In this document: positions 39,901 to 51,710 of the stretch, piece by piece
How positions within the stretch are numbered: position 1 is the first letter of the stretch
Layout: every line of letters begins with the position of its first letter
Source of the DNA: Eulemur rufifrons
Taxonomy: Eukaryota > Chordata > Mammalia > Primates > Lemuridae
DNA length: 64,000 nt
Reading direction: 5' to 3'
NCBI RefSeq assembly: GCF_041146395.1
Contig: NW_027182932.1
Span: 79,501-143,500 of the forward strand
Notes under the pieces: generated by a model
What the model saw: only the letters and a program-made list of their open reading frames with translations
The model's database searches: none
What the model was told of the DNA's origin: nothing
Translations under genes and position numbers: made by a program

Positions 39901-40499
39901 AGATAATAGAGGAAATGAGGAAGAATCACTATTTATAGAGATACTGGGTAAAAGATACTAGTACTCAATCCAGCAAGCCCAGTGAAGAACAAATCAAAAA
40001 AGGTATCCACATTTAGCCATATTATAGTGAGAACTGCAGAATTTACTAGAGGGAAAGAGAAAACCTTAAATACAGTCAATAGAGTTTTGAAAAGACATCA
40101 TTTATAAAGGTGTGGTAGTTAGACTCACGACTGACTTCTTAACTGCAGCACCGGAATTCAAATGACTGGAACAATAGCTTCAATATATCTTGAGAGATAA
40201 TAACTCTTGGCCTAGAATTACTTACCTTTCAAGGAAGAAATTGAAATAAAGGCTTTTTTAGACAAAGTCTGAGACAAAAGAAATTCTTAATGGTTTACAT
40301 TAGGAAGAAAAAAAAGATCCCAAATGAAAGTTCTGAAATGTAAGAATGAATAAGGAACAAAGTTGATAAGTGCAGTTAAAATTAAAGCATGAACTATAAA
40401 ATATAAAAATAACATTCAATTTGTGAAAAATAATCAGGCCAGAGCAACTGTAACACCAGCAGCAGAATATAGAAACATTACAAAGGGTCATTAGCAGCA

Positions 40500-40960
40500 G
40501 AACGGATAGTCATATATTTATATAACAGGCTATTGCACTACAATAAAAATAAACTGTCACCTCACACATCAGTCTGGATTAATTGCAAAAATGTAATATC
40601 AAAGAAAGGAATCACATTACAAAAGAATACTTGCAGACTGATTCCATTTCTGTAAAGTTCAAAACCCGGCAGCACAGAGCAACGTGCTTTAAGGGATGCA
40701 CATACACAGGACTGAACGGTATGAAGACAAAAACGGGGAAACGGTTAACACAGAGTTAGGGACACTGGTGGTGGTGGCGGGAGCCGGCAGGAGGGGCCTA
40801 TCCAAGGAGCTTCTGCTCTCTCTGAGCAGAGGTGGTGGTTTCTCTGGTGTTTCTAATTCTTCAAACTGCACATATTTTAAAATACTTCCTTGTATGAGTA
40901 ATTTCTGAATGAAAAATTTTAAACAAAAAAGGAGTAAGTGGATGGCACCGAAGCCTGTTG
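40500..40960 (+). mobile_element. Old L1 3' fragment
   Basis: It has 'acttgcagactgattccatttctgtaaagttcaaaa' and then 'gggatgcacatacacagg', the sense order of an old L1 3' region. Upstream sequence from about 39900 may belong to it. Confidence 0.55.
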
Positions 40961-41464
40961 GGGAACGTGGATGATAAACAGGGGTCGGGAGGTGGGATAG
41001 ATATGTAACGAAAAAATGGATTATCCTCCCTGGTCGGATCACTGTTGTGTTGCCAACAGAGCTTTCCTTCTGTTCCCAGACGTGCACGTCTCTGTCACTT
41101 TCAGGCATTGACAGCCCATTCCACTACGCTTTAGGGAACCGGTTCATTCAGTAGTAACCATCATCATTTAAGTCAACTGTTTCTTTTTAGCTATTTCTCC
41201 TTTCTTCCACTGGAAGACTTCTATGCCAGATTATCAAACTGAAAATGATATCCTAATTACATGGAAACTACATTATTTGAATGCTGTGTGTTTCTGAACA
41301 CTTAGTACTATAGAAAGAAGTGTATTTGGCTGAGTGTTGTTGTGAATAGAATTCTATCAAGTGTTATCAAAAGGAATTTCATATAGAATTGAAAAAGAAG
41401 GCCTAGTATTTACCGTTAATTATTTTTCTCTGACAAATGGACAAAGCATATAATTTTATTGTGA

Positions 41465-41590
41465 CCATTTTTTTTTAGGTTTTTTTTTTTATTTCAATAG
41501 ATTTAGGGGGTGCAAGTATTTTGGGTTACATGGATGAATTATATCATGCTGACTTTAGGGCTTTTTGGGTACAATGTACATTATTGTGAT
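41465..41590 (-). mobile_element. L1 3' end fragment, antisense
   Basis: A T-rich start is followed by 'atttcaatagatttagggggtgcaagtattttgggttacatgga', as in antisense L1 3' UTRs. Confidence 0.55.
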
Positions 41591-42700
41591 TTTTTATAAT
41601 TGAGTTTAAAATGAAAATAGAAGTTTTAAAAATGTATATGATTTAGAAAGATGTAATTTTCTAATTTTTAATTACATAATTTATTTTGAAAGAAAACCCA
41701 TTCAATAAAATTAGTAGGTTATATATCATATACTTCATTAATCGTTGAAAGTTTGTCTTAGAGTTCTATTAAAATAGATTGTGTACTAAATGTTGTACAA
41801 AATACAGTTAGATTCGGTTTAGGGCTAGTAAATGTATATAATGAGAAAAACATAACAAATATTTTCAGTGGTGGAATTGAGCTTTAATGTAACATTTTGA
41901 AACATCCCATTTCATTATAAAACGTTGATTAATTCCTATTCTCAACTGCTGAGGAATGGAGAAACAAGAGATGGGAATATTTGCTGCTGGCCAAGAGTGA
42001 GACGGGCGCTGTCACCAGTGCTGTCGGTGCAACACGCGAGCCACACAGCGCAGGAAGCAGGGTCCCCCATCATCCTGGAGAAAGAATAAAATTCGGTTGG
42101 CTTTTAATCTATGTGTGTGCATGTGTGCACATTGTCCTCATGTGTATCAATAAGTATACACGGTGTATTTTATTAGAACTTATTTTGTTCTAAAAATATT
42201 TTGAGGACAATTAGAAAAGAAGAAACAGAGTAAGGCTATATATATTAGAAGGGGATGAGAAGGATGATGAAAAGAGAAATGAAGTTTAGGATCTAAAATA
42301 GAGCCAGGAGGAAACCTAATACAAGAAAGTCTTCCGTGAATTCCTACAGCTTGTTAAGGATGTGTCACAAATTCGGCTTTTGGTATAAAAGGGCAGGCTC
42401 AACATTTTAGTGATGGCCATAAAGCAAATCGGTTGCCCAGGTGAACCGTAGCTATTGTTCACAGTACTGAAACCAGAAGGAAATTTATCCTGAGGGTTTT
42501 CAGAAAGGTAACCGTTTTCTAATTGATGGCAGAGCATAGCCCTGTGTCTTGAGTAGTCAAGGTTGGGCTTTCGGGTATGATTTTGACTAAACTGTTACTG
42601 CTGTGTGATGAAGAGTGTCCCAGGACAGTCCTCTGCTGCTGCCTGTGCTCTTTTTCCCAACAACCAAGGAAATGGACTGTGCAACTTACAGTATATTTTA
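41591..42700. other. A+T-rich intergenic sequence
   Basis: Nothing recognised on either strand. Confidence 0.4.
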
Positions 42701-42701
42701 G

Positions 42702-42985
42702 GCCTGGTGCAGTGGCTCATGCCTATAATCCTAACACTTTGGGAGGCCAAGGAGGGAGGATTGGTTGAGGCCAGGAGTTCAAGACCAGTCTGAGCAAGAG
42801 CGAGACCCCATCTCTACTAAAATGGGGGCGAGAGCCAGGTGTGGTGGCATGTGCCTGTAGTCCCAGCTACTGAGGCAGAAGGATCACTTGAGCCTAGGCG
42901 TTTGAAGTTGCAGTGAGCTGTGGTAGTAACACTGTACTGTATTCCAGGTAACAGAGCAAGACCTTGTCTCCAAAATAAGAAAAAA
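42702..42985 (+). mobile_element. Old Alu
   Basis: It runs from 'ggcctggtgcagtggctcatgcctataatcc' to 'ggtaacagagcaagaccttgtctcc' with an A-rich tail. It is diverged and lacks the lemur-type middle. Confidence 0.88.
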
Positions 42986-43574
42986 AAGACATCTCCCCCC
43001 CAAATTTACAATATATTTAATCTTCAGATATGAAACAAGTACATTATTCTTGAACCTATGGTGAGTTTTGCATCGTTACACAGATATGTCATTTTCATCA
43101 GTTGTGTCATTGTTATAGACTGGTAAGTTTTTAAGAAGTTGGTAAAACTTGGGGATAGGTCCATTTTAATTGTGTTAAAAGACTAGAGCAAGCTATAAAA
43201 TGTACAATTCATCATTATTGAAATCACAACTTTGAATTAAAAAAAACTCTCTTTTCATAAAATGGAACCAATATTAATAATGTAAGTAGTGTATGTGCCA
43301 CAGTAAAAATGGTTTATTTCCCCCAAATGAAAACTTTGCCTGTTATGGAAGGGATAGTTAAGTCTCTAGTAGCTTTAAAATAAATAAATGTTTTACTTTT
43401 CTAATTTCAATTACTGTCACTGCATAAATAAGAGGTCAAAATCTAAGGTAATTATTTACAGTGTGACCTTTGGGACAGATGAATAGAGAAACTTTTTAAA
43501 GAGAAAGTATTTGTAATGCCTTCGCTATTCATGAAAGATATAATGGAAAAAAAAGGGGTTTTATTGGTTAGTTA

Positions 43575-45430
43575 ATCCCCATAAAATCTATATAATCTTT
43601 GACATATATTTTTATTTCTCTTGGGTATACACCTAAGCGTGGGAATGCTGGGTCCTATGGGAGGTAAATGCTTAACATTTTAAGAACCTGCCCAACTGTT
43701 TTCCAAAGCGGTGGTTCCATTTAACATTGCTACCAGCGGTGTGTGAGAGCTCCACTTTCCCCCATCCTTGCTAACGTGTGGAGTCGAGACTGGCTATATA
43801 ATTTGCTGGGTCTGGGGCAAAATGGAAACGCCGGGCTCCGTGTTCTAAGATCATTAAGGATTTCAAGATGAAAACAGGAGGGCATGAAACAAGGCGCAGG
43901 GCCCTCCGTGCAGGGGCTCTGTGTCGCCACACAGGTCACAGGCCCACGAAGCCAGCCCTGCATGGCCCGCCAGTCTGTTTCTTTCAGCCACTCGGGTAGA
44001 TGCGCAGCAATTCTCACTGTGGTGTAAGTCGCGTTTCCCCCACGACTAATGACACTGAGCATACTGACCTGTCTTCTGAGCATCATCTTCTTTGGTGAAG
44101 TATCTGGCCAAATTTTTTGCTCATTTTGTTATTGGGTTATTTATTTTTTATTACTGAGTTTGAGACCTATTTACATATTCTGGATACAAGTCCTTTATCA
44201 GGTACAGGCTTTGCAAATATTTCCTGCCATCTGTGGTTGGTATTTTCACACTAACAGTGTCTTTGGAAGAATATAAGTTTAAAATCTTGATAAAATTCTC
44301 TGTGTTTTTTCAGAAAATCATACTTCAGGTGTTATATTTAAGACATCTTCGGCTAGCCCAAGATCACAAACATTTTCTATTTTCTTCTGGAAGTTTATAG
44401 TTTTACATTTATGTTTATGGGCCATTTTAAGTTAATTTTCATATATGTATGAGGTGTGGAATGAGTTAGTTTCTTTTTTGACACATAAGTAGCCACACTT
44501 TCCAGCACAATTTATTGAAAAGACAATCCTTTTCCCACTGCATGGCCTTTGCTCATCTGTAACACATTTGTTTTCCATGCATGAGTGAGTCTATTTCTTT
44601 TCCTTTTATTTTTATTTATTTATTTTTTTTGAGACAGAGTCTTGTTCTGTCACCTGGGCTAGAGTGACACGGTGTCTGCCTAGCTCACTGCAGCCTCTAG
44701 CTCCTGGGCTTGAGTGATCCTCCTGCCTCCACCTCCTGAGTAGCTGGGACTGCAGGTGCCGCCACCACACCTGGCTAATTTTTTTTTTTTTTTCCTATTT
44801 TTAGTAGAGACGGGGTCTCGCTCTTGCTTAGGCTGGTATTGAACTCCTGACCTCGAGTGATCCTCCCTCCTCGGCCTCCCAGAGTGCTGGGATCACAGGA
44901 GTGAGCCACCACACCCAGCCATGAATCTATTTCTGAACTCTCTATTTCATTCTATTGATCTATTTGTCTGTCTTTTACCACTGTCTTGATTACCATAGCT
45001 TTATACAAAATCTTGAAATTGAGTGGTATTAGTCCTCCATCTTTGTTCTTTTTTTTTTCTGGAGGACTTATTCTACATCATTTGCATGGCCACATGAATA
45101 TTAGAATCAGCTTGACAATTTCTACAACAGAGAACGCTTAGATTTTGACTGGGCTTGTGCTGAATCTGCAGATCAATTTGGTCAGAATTGATGTCTGAGT
45201 GTTTTTCTGAGCTGCGAAGATGTATCATTCCCTGTGCTGAGGTCTCCTTTATTTTTACTCTGCAATGTTTACAGTTTTTATAGTACAGGTCTTCTGTAGT
45301 TTTGTCAGATTTACCTGTAAATATTTTTTTTAAATGCTATTGTAAATGGTATCATTCGTAATTTCAATTTCCAATCATTCATTGCTAGTATATTCAAATA
45401 GAATTTATTTTTGTATGTTTGTCTTATATC
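43575..45430 (-). mobile_element. Old L1, antisense, with nested Alu and an insertion
   Basis: The antisense L1 3' end to ORF2 can be followed through 'ttgggtatacacctaagcgtgggaatgctgggtc', 'tttgctcattttgttattgggttattt', 'caagtcctttatcaggtacaggctttgcaaatattt', 'attgatctatttgtctgtctttt' and 'caatgtttacagtttttatagtacaggtc'. It is interrupted by about 260 bp of G+C-richer sequence near 43785-44045 and by an Alu at 44608-44922. Confidence 0.82.
44608..44922 (-). mobile_element. Alu nested in L1
   Basis: This reverse Alu runs from 'tttttttgagacagagtcttg' to 'gtgagccaccacacccagcc'. 'atgaatctatttct' after it resembles 'atgagtgagtctatttct' before it, so L1 sequence resumes on both sides. Confidence 0.9.
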
Positions 45431-45431
45431 C

Positions 45432-46140
45432 CAGCAGTCCCCAACCTTCTTGGCACCAGGGATCGGTTTCACGGAAGACAATTTTTCCAGAGACCAGGGG
45501 AAGGGGGAAAGGTTTTGGGATGATTCAAGTGCATCAGGCCAGGCGCGGTGGCTCACGCCTGTAATCCTAGCACTCTGGGAGGCCGAGGCGGGTGGATCGC
45601 TCGAGGACAGGAGTTCGAGACCAGCCTGAACAAAAGCGAGACCCCGTCTCTACTAAAAAAAAAACAGAAAGAAATTATCTGGCCAACTAAAAATATATAT
45701 AGAAAAATATTAGCCGGGCATGGTGGCGCATGCCTGTAGTCCCAGATACTCGGGAGGCTGAGGCAGTAGGATCGGTTAAGCCCATGAGTTTTAGGTTACT
45801 GTGAGCTAGGCTGACGCCACGGCACTCACTCTAGCCAGGGCAACAAAGCGACACTCTGTCTCAAAAAAAACAAAACAAAACAAAAAAACCAAAGCGCATC
45901 ACATTCATTGTTCAGTCAAACCTCTCTGCTAACGGTAATCTGCATTTGCAGCCGCTCCCCAGCGCTAGCATCACGGCCTCCGCTCCACCTCAGACCATCC
46001 GGCATTAGATTCTCATAAGAAGTCACAACCTAGCTCCTTCCACGCGCAGTTTACAGTCAGGTTCGAGATTCTATGAGAATCTAATGCCACCACTGGTATG
46101 ACAAGAGGTGGAGCCCAGGTGGCGATGTGAGCGACGGCTT
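45432..46140 (+). mobile_element. Non-autonomous DNA transposon, split by an Alu
   Basis: The left part reads 'cagtccccaaccttcttggcaccagggatcggtttcacggaagacaatttttccagagacc'. The right part, after the Alu, reads on through 'ccggcattagattctcataag', 'cacgcgcagtttacag' and 'tatgagaatctaatgccacc'. An internal inverted pair (attagattctcata / tatgagaatctaat) is visible. I know this as a common mammalian DNA transposon (hAT-like) but cannot name the family safely. Confidence 0.6.
45538..45876 (+). mobile_element. Full-length strepsirrhine-type Alu inside the DNA transposon
   Basis: It begins 'ggccaggcgcggtggctcacgcctg', has both arms and the lemur-type middle, and ends in an A-rich tail with C. 'aagtgcatca' before and 'aagcgcatca' after it suggest a short target duplication. 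Confidence 0.92.
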
Positions 46141-46400
46141 CCTCCAGAGCAAATGTTCCAAGAGACAGACAGGGGAAGCTGCTGGTTTCATGAGTCCTGG
46201 GCCTGGAAGCTGGCACCATGTCATTTCCACCATGTTCCATTCACCAAACCCTCCTGTATGTTTTCCCTTCATCTCATCAGCCCTTTGCTCTGTTTTCTTT
46301 TATGACTTCTTTTGCATTGAGTATTGTTTTCATTCTTATTGCCTTTGTGGCCCATTAGCTATAACTTTTTGTTTTACTGTTTTAGTTATTTAGCTTTAGG

Positions 46401-46510
46401 GCATGGTTTCTCAACCTGACATTTTGGGTTGGATAGTTCTTTGTGTGGGAAGCTGTCCTGTGCAGCGTAGGATACGTCACAATACCGTTGGTTTCTACCT
46501 TCTAGTGATA
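46401..46510 (+). mobile_element. MER20-type hAT fragment
   Basis: 'gtttctcaacctgacattttgggttggatagttctttgtgtgggaagctgtcctgtgcagcgtagga' follows the MER20 order known from placental mammals. Confidence 0.75.
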
Positions 46511-46854
46511 CGACACCACTTTCTGTGCAGCGTAAGGGCCGTACAGCATGCTCCGTCCTTCCGTCGCTTCCCCTTGGGTCTCTGTGCTATTGTCATACGT
46601 GTTACTTACACATGTGTTATATGCCCCAATTTCATTACTGTTATTTTTGTTTAAACAGTCAATTATCTTTTAAAGACGTTTTAAAAAGAAAAAAAGTCAC
46701 ATACTACCCATTTGGTTACCATGGCCAGATCTCTAAACATAATCTCATCTGGTATCATTTTTCTCTTGCCTAAAGTACGTCTAACATTTCTTGCAGTTTA
46801 AGAGTCTGTTGCTGATTGATTCTTTCAGCTTTCGTGTATCTTAAAAATTATTTT

Positions 46855-47515
46855 ACTTTAAACCTATTTTTCTTGTGATACACACAATTTGCCACTGTAA
46901 CCATTTGTAAGTGTAGTTCAGTGGTGTTAAGTACAATTCACAATGTTGTGCAACCATCACCATTATATATTTCCAATTTTTTCAGTATACCAAACGGAAG
47001 CTCTGTAACCATTAGGTAATAACTCCCATTTTCCCCGCCCTCAGCCCCGGGTAACCTCTAACATACTTTGTCTCTGTGAATCTGCCTTATTCTAGATATT
47101 TCACAGAAGGGGAATCATATGATGTTTGTCCTTTTGTGCCTGGCTTATTTTGTTTATCATAATGTTTCCAAGATTCACCCATGCTGTAGCAGGTGTCATA
47201 ACTCCATTCCTTTCCATGGCTGAGTAATATTCCTGTGTGTGTACTCGCCACATTTTCTTTATCCATTTATCTGTTGATGGACATTTGGGTTGTTTCTGCC
47301 TTTTGGTTAGCGTGAATACAGTTGCTATGAACATTAGTGTGCAAGTGTAGGTTTGAGTCTCTGTTCTGAATTCTTTTGGTTACACACCTGTAAGTGGACT
47401 TGCTGGGTCATACGGTAATTCTATGCTTAACCTTTTGAGGAACCACCAGAGTGTTTCAACAATAGCTGCACCAGTTTTCACTCTCATCAGCCATGTATGA
47501 GGGTTCCAGTTTCTC
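46855..47515 (-). mobile_element. Old L1 3' fragment, antisense
   Basis: It contains 'cacaatgttgtgcaaccatcaccat', 'catggctgagtaatattcctgtgtg', 'tttatctgttgatggacatttgggttgtttc' and 'ggacttgctgggtcatacgg', the antisense L1 3' end. It abuts G+C-richer sequence leading into the CpG island at 47.76 kb. Confidence 0.85.
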
Positions 47516-47759
47516 AGAGGCGAGGGGGATGGAGGATGGGATGCCTGGGCTGGGAGTCGGTACCCAGTGTTCCCTCCTGGTCTTAGATCAGGCTCCTCAG
47601 CTTCTTGGCCATCGGAGCAGGGCTGCTCCCCGTACCCACTGTGGCAGTCCCCTGGAGTCCCCCAGGCTTCACCAAGCAGCGCCCAGGTGACAGGTCCCCA
47701 CAACCCCTTTGGACACGCTCAGACACTGCGGGGCTCTGAACAATTAGAAGCCTGCCCTC

Positions 47760-48130
47760 TGCTGGCTGCTCAGTGACATAGACACCCCGCCCCAGGACCC
47801 GGCAACGGAAACAGGAACGCGCAGGCGCGGCTCTCACGCTGGGGCGGGGCCTCGCAGGGCGGAGCTTCCGCTGCAGGGCGGGCTGTGGCTGCGGCACTTC
47901 CGGCTTCTGAATTAAAGAGGCCGAGGCTGGGGCCGAGCCCGGAGCCCCAGTGCTGGCTCGGCCTGGGGGCGGGGTCCGGTCCGGCCACCGCCGCACCCGG
48001 GGCAGAGGCTGCGCCCGAGGATCGGGCCGGCTCAGCCACGGTGAGGGAGCGAGGCCGGCCAAGCCGCTGCCCCCGCGTCCCCGCCGCTCCCTCGCTCCGG
48101 CGTCCCCCTCAGGCTCCTGCCTTCGCCCAC
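47760..48130 (+). promoter_or_regulatory. CpG-island promoter with candidate first exon
   Basis: The interval is dense in CpG and has an NRF1-like GCGCAGGCGC near 47818-47827, GC boxes (GGGGCGGGGC near 47841 and GGGGCGGGGT near 47967), and an ETS-type CACTTCCGG at 47895-47903. There is no TATA box. A donor-like CCACG|GTGAGG lies at 48040/48041, so a non-coding first exon of about 100-150 bp on the plus strand is plausible. The minus strand is also open, so bidirectional use is possible. The gene served is unknown; no downstream coding exon was recognised. Confidence 0.6.
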
Positions 48131-49604
48131 AGCCCCTTATTGCCACCCGCTCGGTTTCCAGTTCCCCCTTCTCCGTGCAGCCCATTCGCCTGCTGGGGTG
48201 AAGCCCTTTAGGTAGCACCCCCCTAATCTCCCTTCCTCCCAGTGACAGCCTTTTCCGAGTTCTCTTTGCCACCGTCTCTGCGTCCTTTAACCCTGACCCT
48301 TCCTCCTTTTTCTCTTCCATTTTATCTTTTTCTGTCTTGTGTGATCCTCACTCCTTTCTCCCTGTTTTGTTGCTCTTTCTTCTCACCCCCTCACCATTTT
48401 ATCTCCACTGACCCCTCCTCTCCATGTCCCTTCTCCCTTCTGTCCCCTCAGCCAAATTTCCTCCCCCTTATTGGGAGTCCTTCCTCGCCTGCTGGCACAG
48501 TTGTCCCCATCTCCTTCTCCAGACTTCAGGGGTCTAAGCAGGAACAATGTGAGGACCGTCTCTTCCCAGGAACTGTAGGGCGGGCAGATGGGGGTTTGTT
48601 GTTTTCTTCTTCCTTTTGTGTTTGGAGAAAGGGGAGCTTGGAGGTGTTGAAGAGAGCCTGGAAGCCTTGTTAGGTACTGTCACGGCAAAACCTGAGAGAT
48701 GGTGTGTTACAGCGTGATAAACTGAGGGCCAACATGCATAGTGACACCTTATGAAATATTTACCTTTCTGACAAAAGTAGCTAAAAAATATTTTGATTTT
48801 TTTTTTTTTTTTAATTTTGAGCATCTTTTAGTGGGGAGGAACAGCTTCAGAAATTTAAAAATATTTATTTACAGGCTTGACTACTATAACTTAGATAAAA
48901 TGATTTGTTTTTTTTTGGAGGCAGAGACCAACGGCATTTGAGGTCTGACAATCACCTTGCTTGGCACTCAGATTGTGACAGCTTCTTTAATACCTTCCAA
49001 AGGGTTCATTTGTTTTGCCCTCTCTTTTTCAGTTGGGAAAAACTTCTATTTGCAAATTTTCCCCTTCCTGTTTCAAAATAGCTTGAGATTTCTGTTGGTT
49101 TTTTTCATTGAGTTGAATTACACCTGGTTTGCAGTACATTTATTAAAAAACATTGCTCCAAAATATGCAACAAGCTAAATTTTGGTCTCCGAGAGGGACA
49201 GAAATTCTAGTCAAAACAAAATCCCAATAATCATATTCTCCTAGGATGGTAGTCATTTTCTATTTATGGAGATGGCTTCTTTACTTAAGCCTCATGCACC
49301 AACTGCTAGCTTCATCCTTTTCTTCTTCAGCTTCCTCACCTCTCTCAGTCTTCATGGAATTCAAGAGAGGAACCTGCTTTAAATTAGATTTTGGCTTAAG
49401 GGAATGTTGTAGCTGGGGTGATCTATCCAGAGCACACAAACTTTCTCTGTATCCGCAATAAAGCTGTTTTGCTTTTTTGTCATTCATATGTTCACTGGAG
49501 TGGCACTTTGCATTTCCTTGAAGAACTTGTTCTTTGCAGCCACAGCAGGGCTAACTGGTGTGGGGGGGGCCTAGCTTTCCCTGAGCTTTTGAAATGTCTT
49601 CCTC
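48131..49604. other. Sequence after the CpG island, no coding exon recognised
   Basis: 48240-48500 is a C+T-rich tract on the plus strand. The rest is A+T-rich. If the island drives a plus-strand gene this is its first intron. Confidence 0.4.
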
Positions 49605-49735
49605 ATTTTTTGTAGAGATGGAGTCTGTCTACGTTGCCCATGCTGGTCTCAAAACTCCTGGCCTCAAGTGATCCTTCTGCCTCAGCTTCCTGAAGCGCTG
49701 GGATTACAGGTGTGAGCCACGGTGCCCACTGGCCA
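49605..49735 (-). mobile_element. Alu fragment (old)
   Basis: It runs from 'ttttttgtagagatggagtc' to 'gattacaggtgtgagccacggtgccc', one arm only. Confidence 0.8.
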
Positions 49736-50033
49736 TGATTTTGACTGTATGTTCTTATTTATAAAATAAGCTAACAACTACTAAATTGTTGGCATAAATA
49801 ATTTGAGGCCTAAAATGATATTATTTTCTTCCAGAGAAGTCTTACTTTCATTTCTTCCAGGTGCCTGGCAGAACTCATAACCCAAGATCATCTCAATATG
49901 ATTTAGGGACTAAATTCTGAAGCTGAGTTACAGCCCTTCTGGGGAACATGTATTTCTAGTTCAAACTTGTTCTCCTCAAGTACAGCCCACTGGGGTCTGA
50001 ACTCCCATGCTTAGAATTTACCAAGACACCATC

Positions 50034-51005
50034 TGCGGGGAGTTAGCTACGCTCCCCGCAAAGAGGATTTTTTTTTCTCTTTATTTCGATCATGGTCTCT
50101 AAGTTGACTACGCCAGTTTGCAGGGAGTTAGCTACGCTCCCTGCAAAGAGGTTTTTTTCTTCAGATCAGGTCTCTCAGGCAGGGGTCATCTCAAAGGATG
50201 AAAAATATAGTAGGAAACAGAAATAAAAGATAAAGTAATGGCAATAATAATACACAGAGCCAAAGATATAGTTTATAAAGTAAAAGTTTATGAAAATAGA
50301 TAAAGGAGGGTACCCGGATGGAAATATTTTACCTGCATAAAATATCTCCCCGACTGAAACTCCACACAGGTATTTTATAGGGTACATACAGGCTCCCCGT
50401 TGCCAAGGGCAACGGGATTTGCATACTAACAGGCAGTTTGCTTTGGGGTCAAAGTCTCCTAAAAGGCTACTACAGATCCCTTAACTAACTCTAACTGGGG
50501 GAACAATGAGTTATAAAATCATCTTGGGGCAAACTTGTAAGTTTTATGGTAAGGCTATTACTTTAGCAACAAACAGGGACTTCTTGGCTCCGGTGATTGT
50601 GTTCTTGGGGACAGAGATGATCCCAGAAATCAACATGGGCTGTGCCTTGTGTTAATTACTTGAACCGCATGGTTCCATCTGGGCCCGGCTTGGGCATTAG
50701 CATATCTATATGATCAGCTCTCATCTCCAGGGGGGTCTACCTGTCAGCTCCGGCAACCTTTTGGTTCTAAGGGAAAGGCATGCCTTGTCTTTCAAAACAG
50801 GTGAGAACCAAAGGCCCAGTTTACAGCTGTCTCTTGGAAGTGCAGCTTCTACTGACCAGCGAGATGCCCTCCTGAGAGGAGGCAGCATTTCAACTAACAC
50901 ATTTATCTTTTCTTTAAGGCAAAGCGTTATTTGACTTCTGAAATCAAATCTTGTCTCCAGAAATACAGGGGGCATTTCTGTAACTCAATATTCTTAGGCT
51001 CAACA
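50034..51005 (-). repeat. 3' LTR of the betaretroviral provirus, 972 bp
   Basis: It begins TGTTGAGCC and ends CTCCCCGCA on the minus strand. It aligns by eye to the solo LTR at 34042-34940. The extra length comes mainly from a duplication of about 75 bp at its U5 end (50034-50150). A TATA box (TATAAAATA, minus) is near 50374-50382. The env frame runs into the first 80 bp of the LTR. Confidence 0.93.
50035..50148 (-). repeat. Two copies of a terminal hairpin in LTR U5
   Basis: Copy 1 near 50035-50059 is 'gcggggagttagctacgctccccgc', a perfect 8 bp stem. Copy 2 near 50121-50145 is 'gcagggagttagctacgctccctgc', where a G-to-A change on one arm is matched by C-to-T on the other, so pairing is kept. 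The solo LTR has one such hairpin (34043-34067) with a loop change. Confidence 0.8.
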
Positions 51006-51352
51006 TCTCCCCCTTTTTTATTTTTTGAAGAAAGTTGATGGAGTTGGACAGCCATCACAGCGAGGCATTGGTCTCCGGATTCTTGTCTTGTTTGGAGTTT
51101 TCTCCACACTATAAATAAACACAAGCAAAGGATTAAAATAGTGCCAAAAGTTACAACAGTGGAACTCCCATAGATCTTAAGATGATAAAGTGGATCAGCT
51201 GACTCTAAACCAGAAGAGATGTCATTAATAATGTCAGCTTCAGAGAGCAATTTAAGTTTGTTACTGAAGGTACTTAATATTTCTTGTTGTAAGTTTCCAA
51301 TCTCTTCAGTCAGATTTCCTTGGTTAAGTAGATGTTTTCCCAAGGAAACCAA
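50927..51352 (-). pseudogene. env: Betaretroviral env, TM C-terminal part
   Basis: This is the C-terminal end of the transmembrane subunit. It has a hydrophobic anchor (STVVTFGTILILCLCLFIVW) followed by a basic cytoplasmic tail, and the frame ends inside the LTR. Upstream, the ectodomain stem (NKLKLLSEADIINDI) is present. It is in a different frame from the preceding env segment, so a frameshift lies near 51330-51350. Confidence 0.8.
51006..51019 (-). promoter_or_regulatory. Polypurine tract of betaretroviral provirus
   Basis: The minus strand reads AAAAAAGGGGGAGA directly before the LTR TG. This is the primer site for plus-strand DNA synthesis. Confidence 0.9.
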
Positions 51353-51710
51353 GTTTGATTAAAAAATGAGGTGTAACACAAAATTGAGTGATATTCCAAT
51401 CGCAATGAAGTCTAAGTTGCTTTTGTAGACTTATAACCTGGTCTCCCAACAAGGTGACTGCTTGTGGTAAGTCAGCCACTTGAATAGCTAATTTAGAATC
51501 AATTTGATTTTGGGTAGACCATAATTGATTTAAATTGTGGTGCCAATTTTGAACAAATTCAGTGGTCTGAACTGTCTGATGCAGAGCCACACCTGCGGTG
51601 GCCACAGAAGCAGTGACAGCAATGATTCCCAAAATAGCTGCTATTAAGAGACCAATAAATCTTTTTGTACATTTAAGAATGTGGTTAAGTAGTTTGTCCA
51701 AAAGGAACAT
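51324..51710 (-). pseudogene. env: Betaretroviral env, fusion peptide and TM ectodomain
   Basis: It begins close to a hydrophobic fusion peptide (FIGLLIAAILGIIAVTASVA) and runs through a heptad-like coiled-coil region to a CDWNITQFC disulphide loop. These are the hallmarks of the HML/MMTV-type TM subunit. It is in a different frame from SU, so a frameshift lies near 51690-51710, around the expected cleavage site. Confidence 0.82.

Noticed and set aside
47583..48320. 245-codon minus-strand ORF across the CpG promoter
   Set aside because: It spans promoter motifs and the C+T-rich tract and has no domain. It is probably a composition effect.
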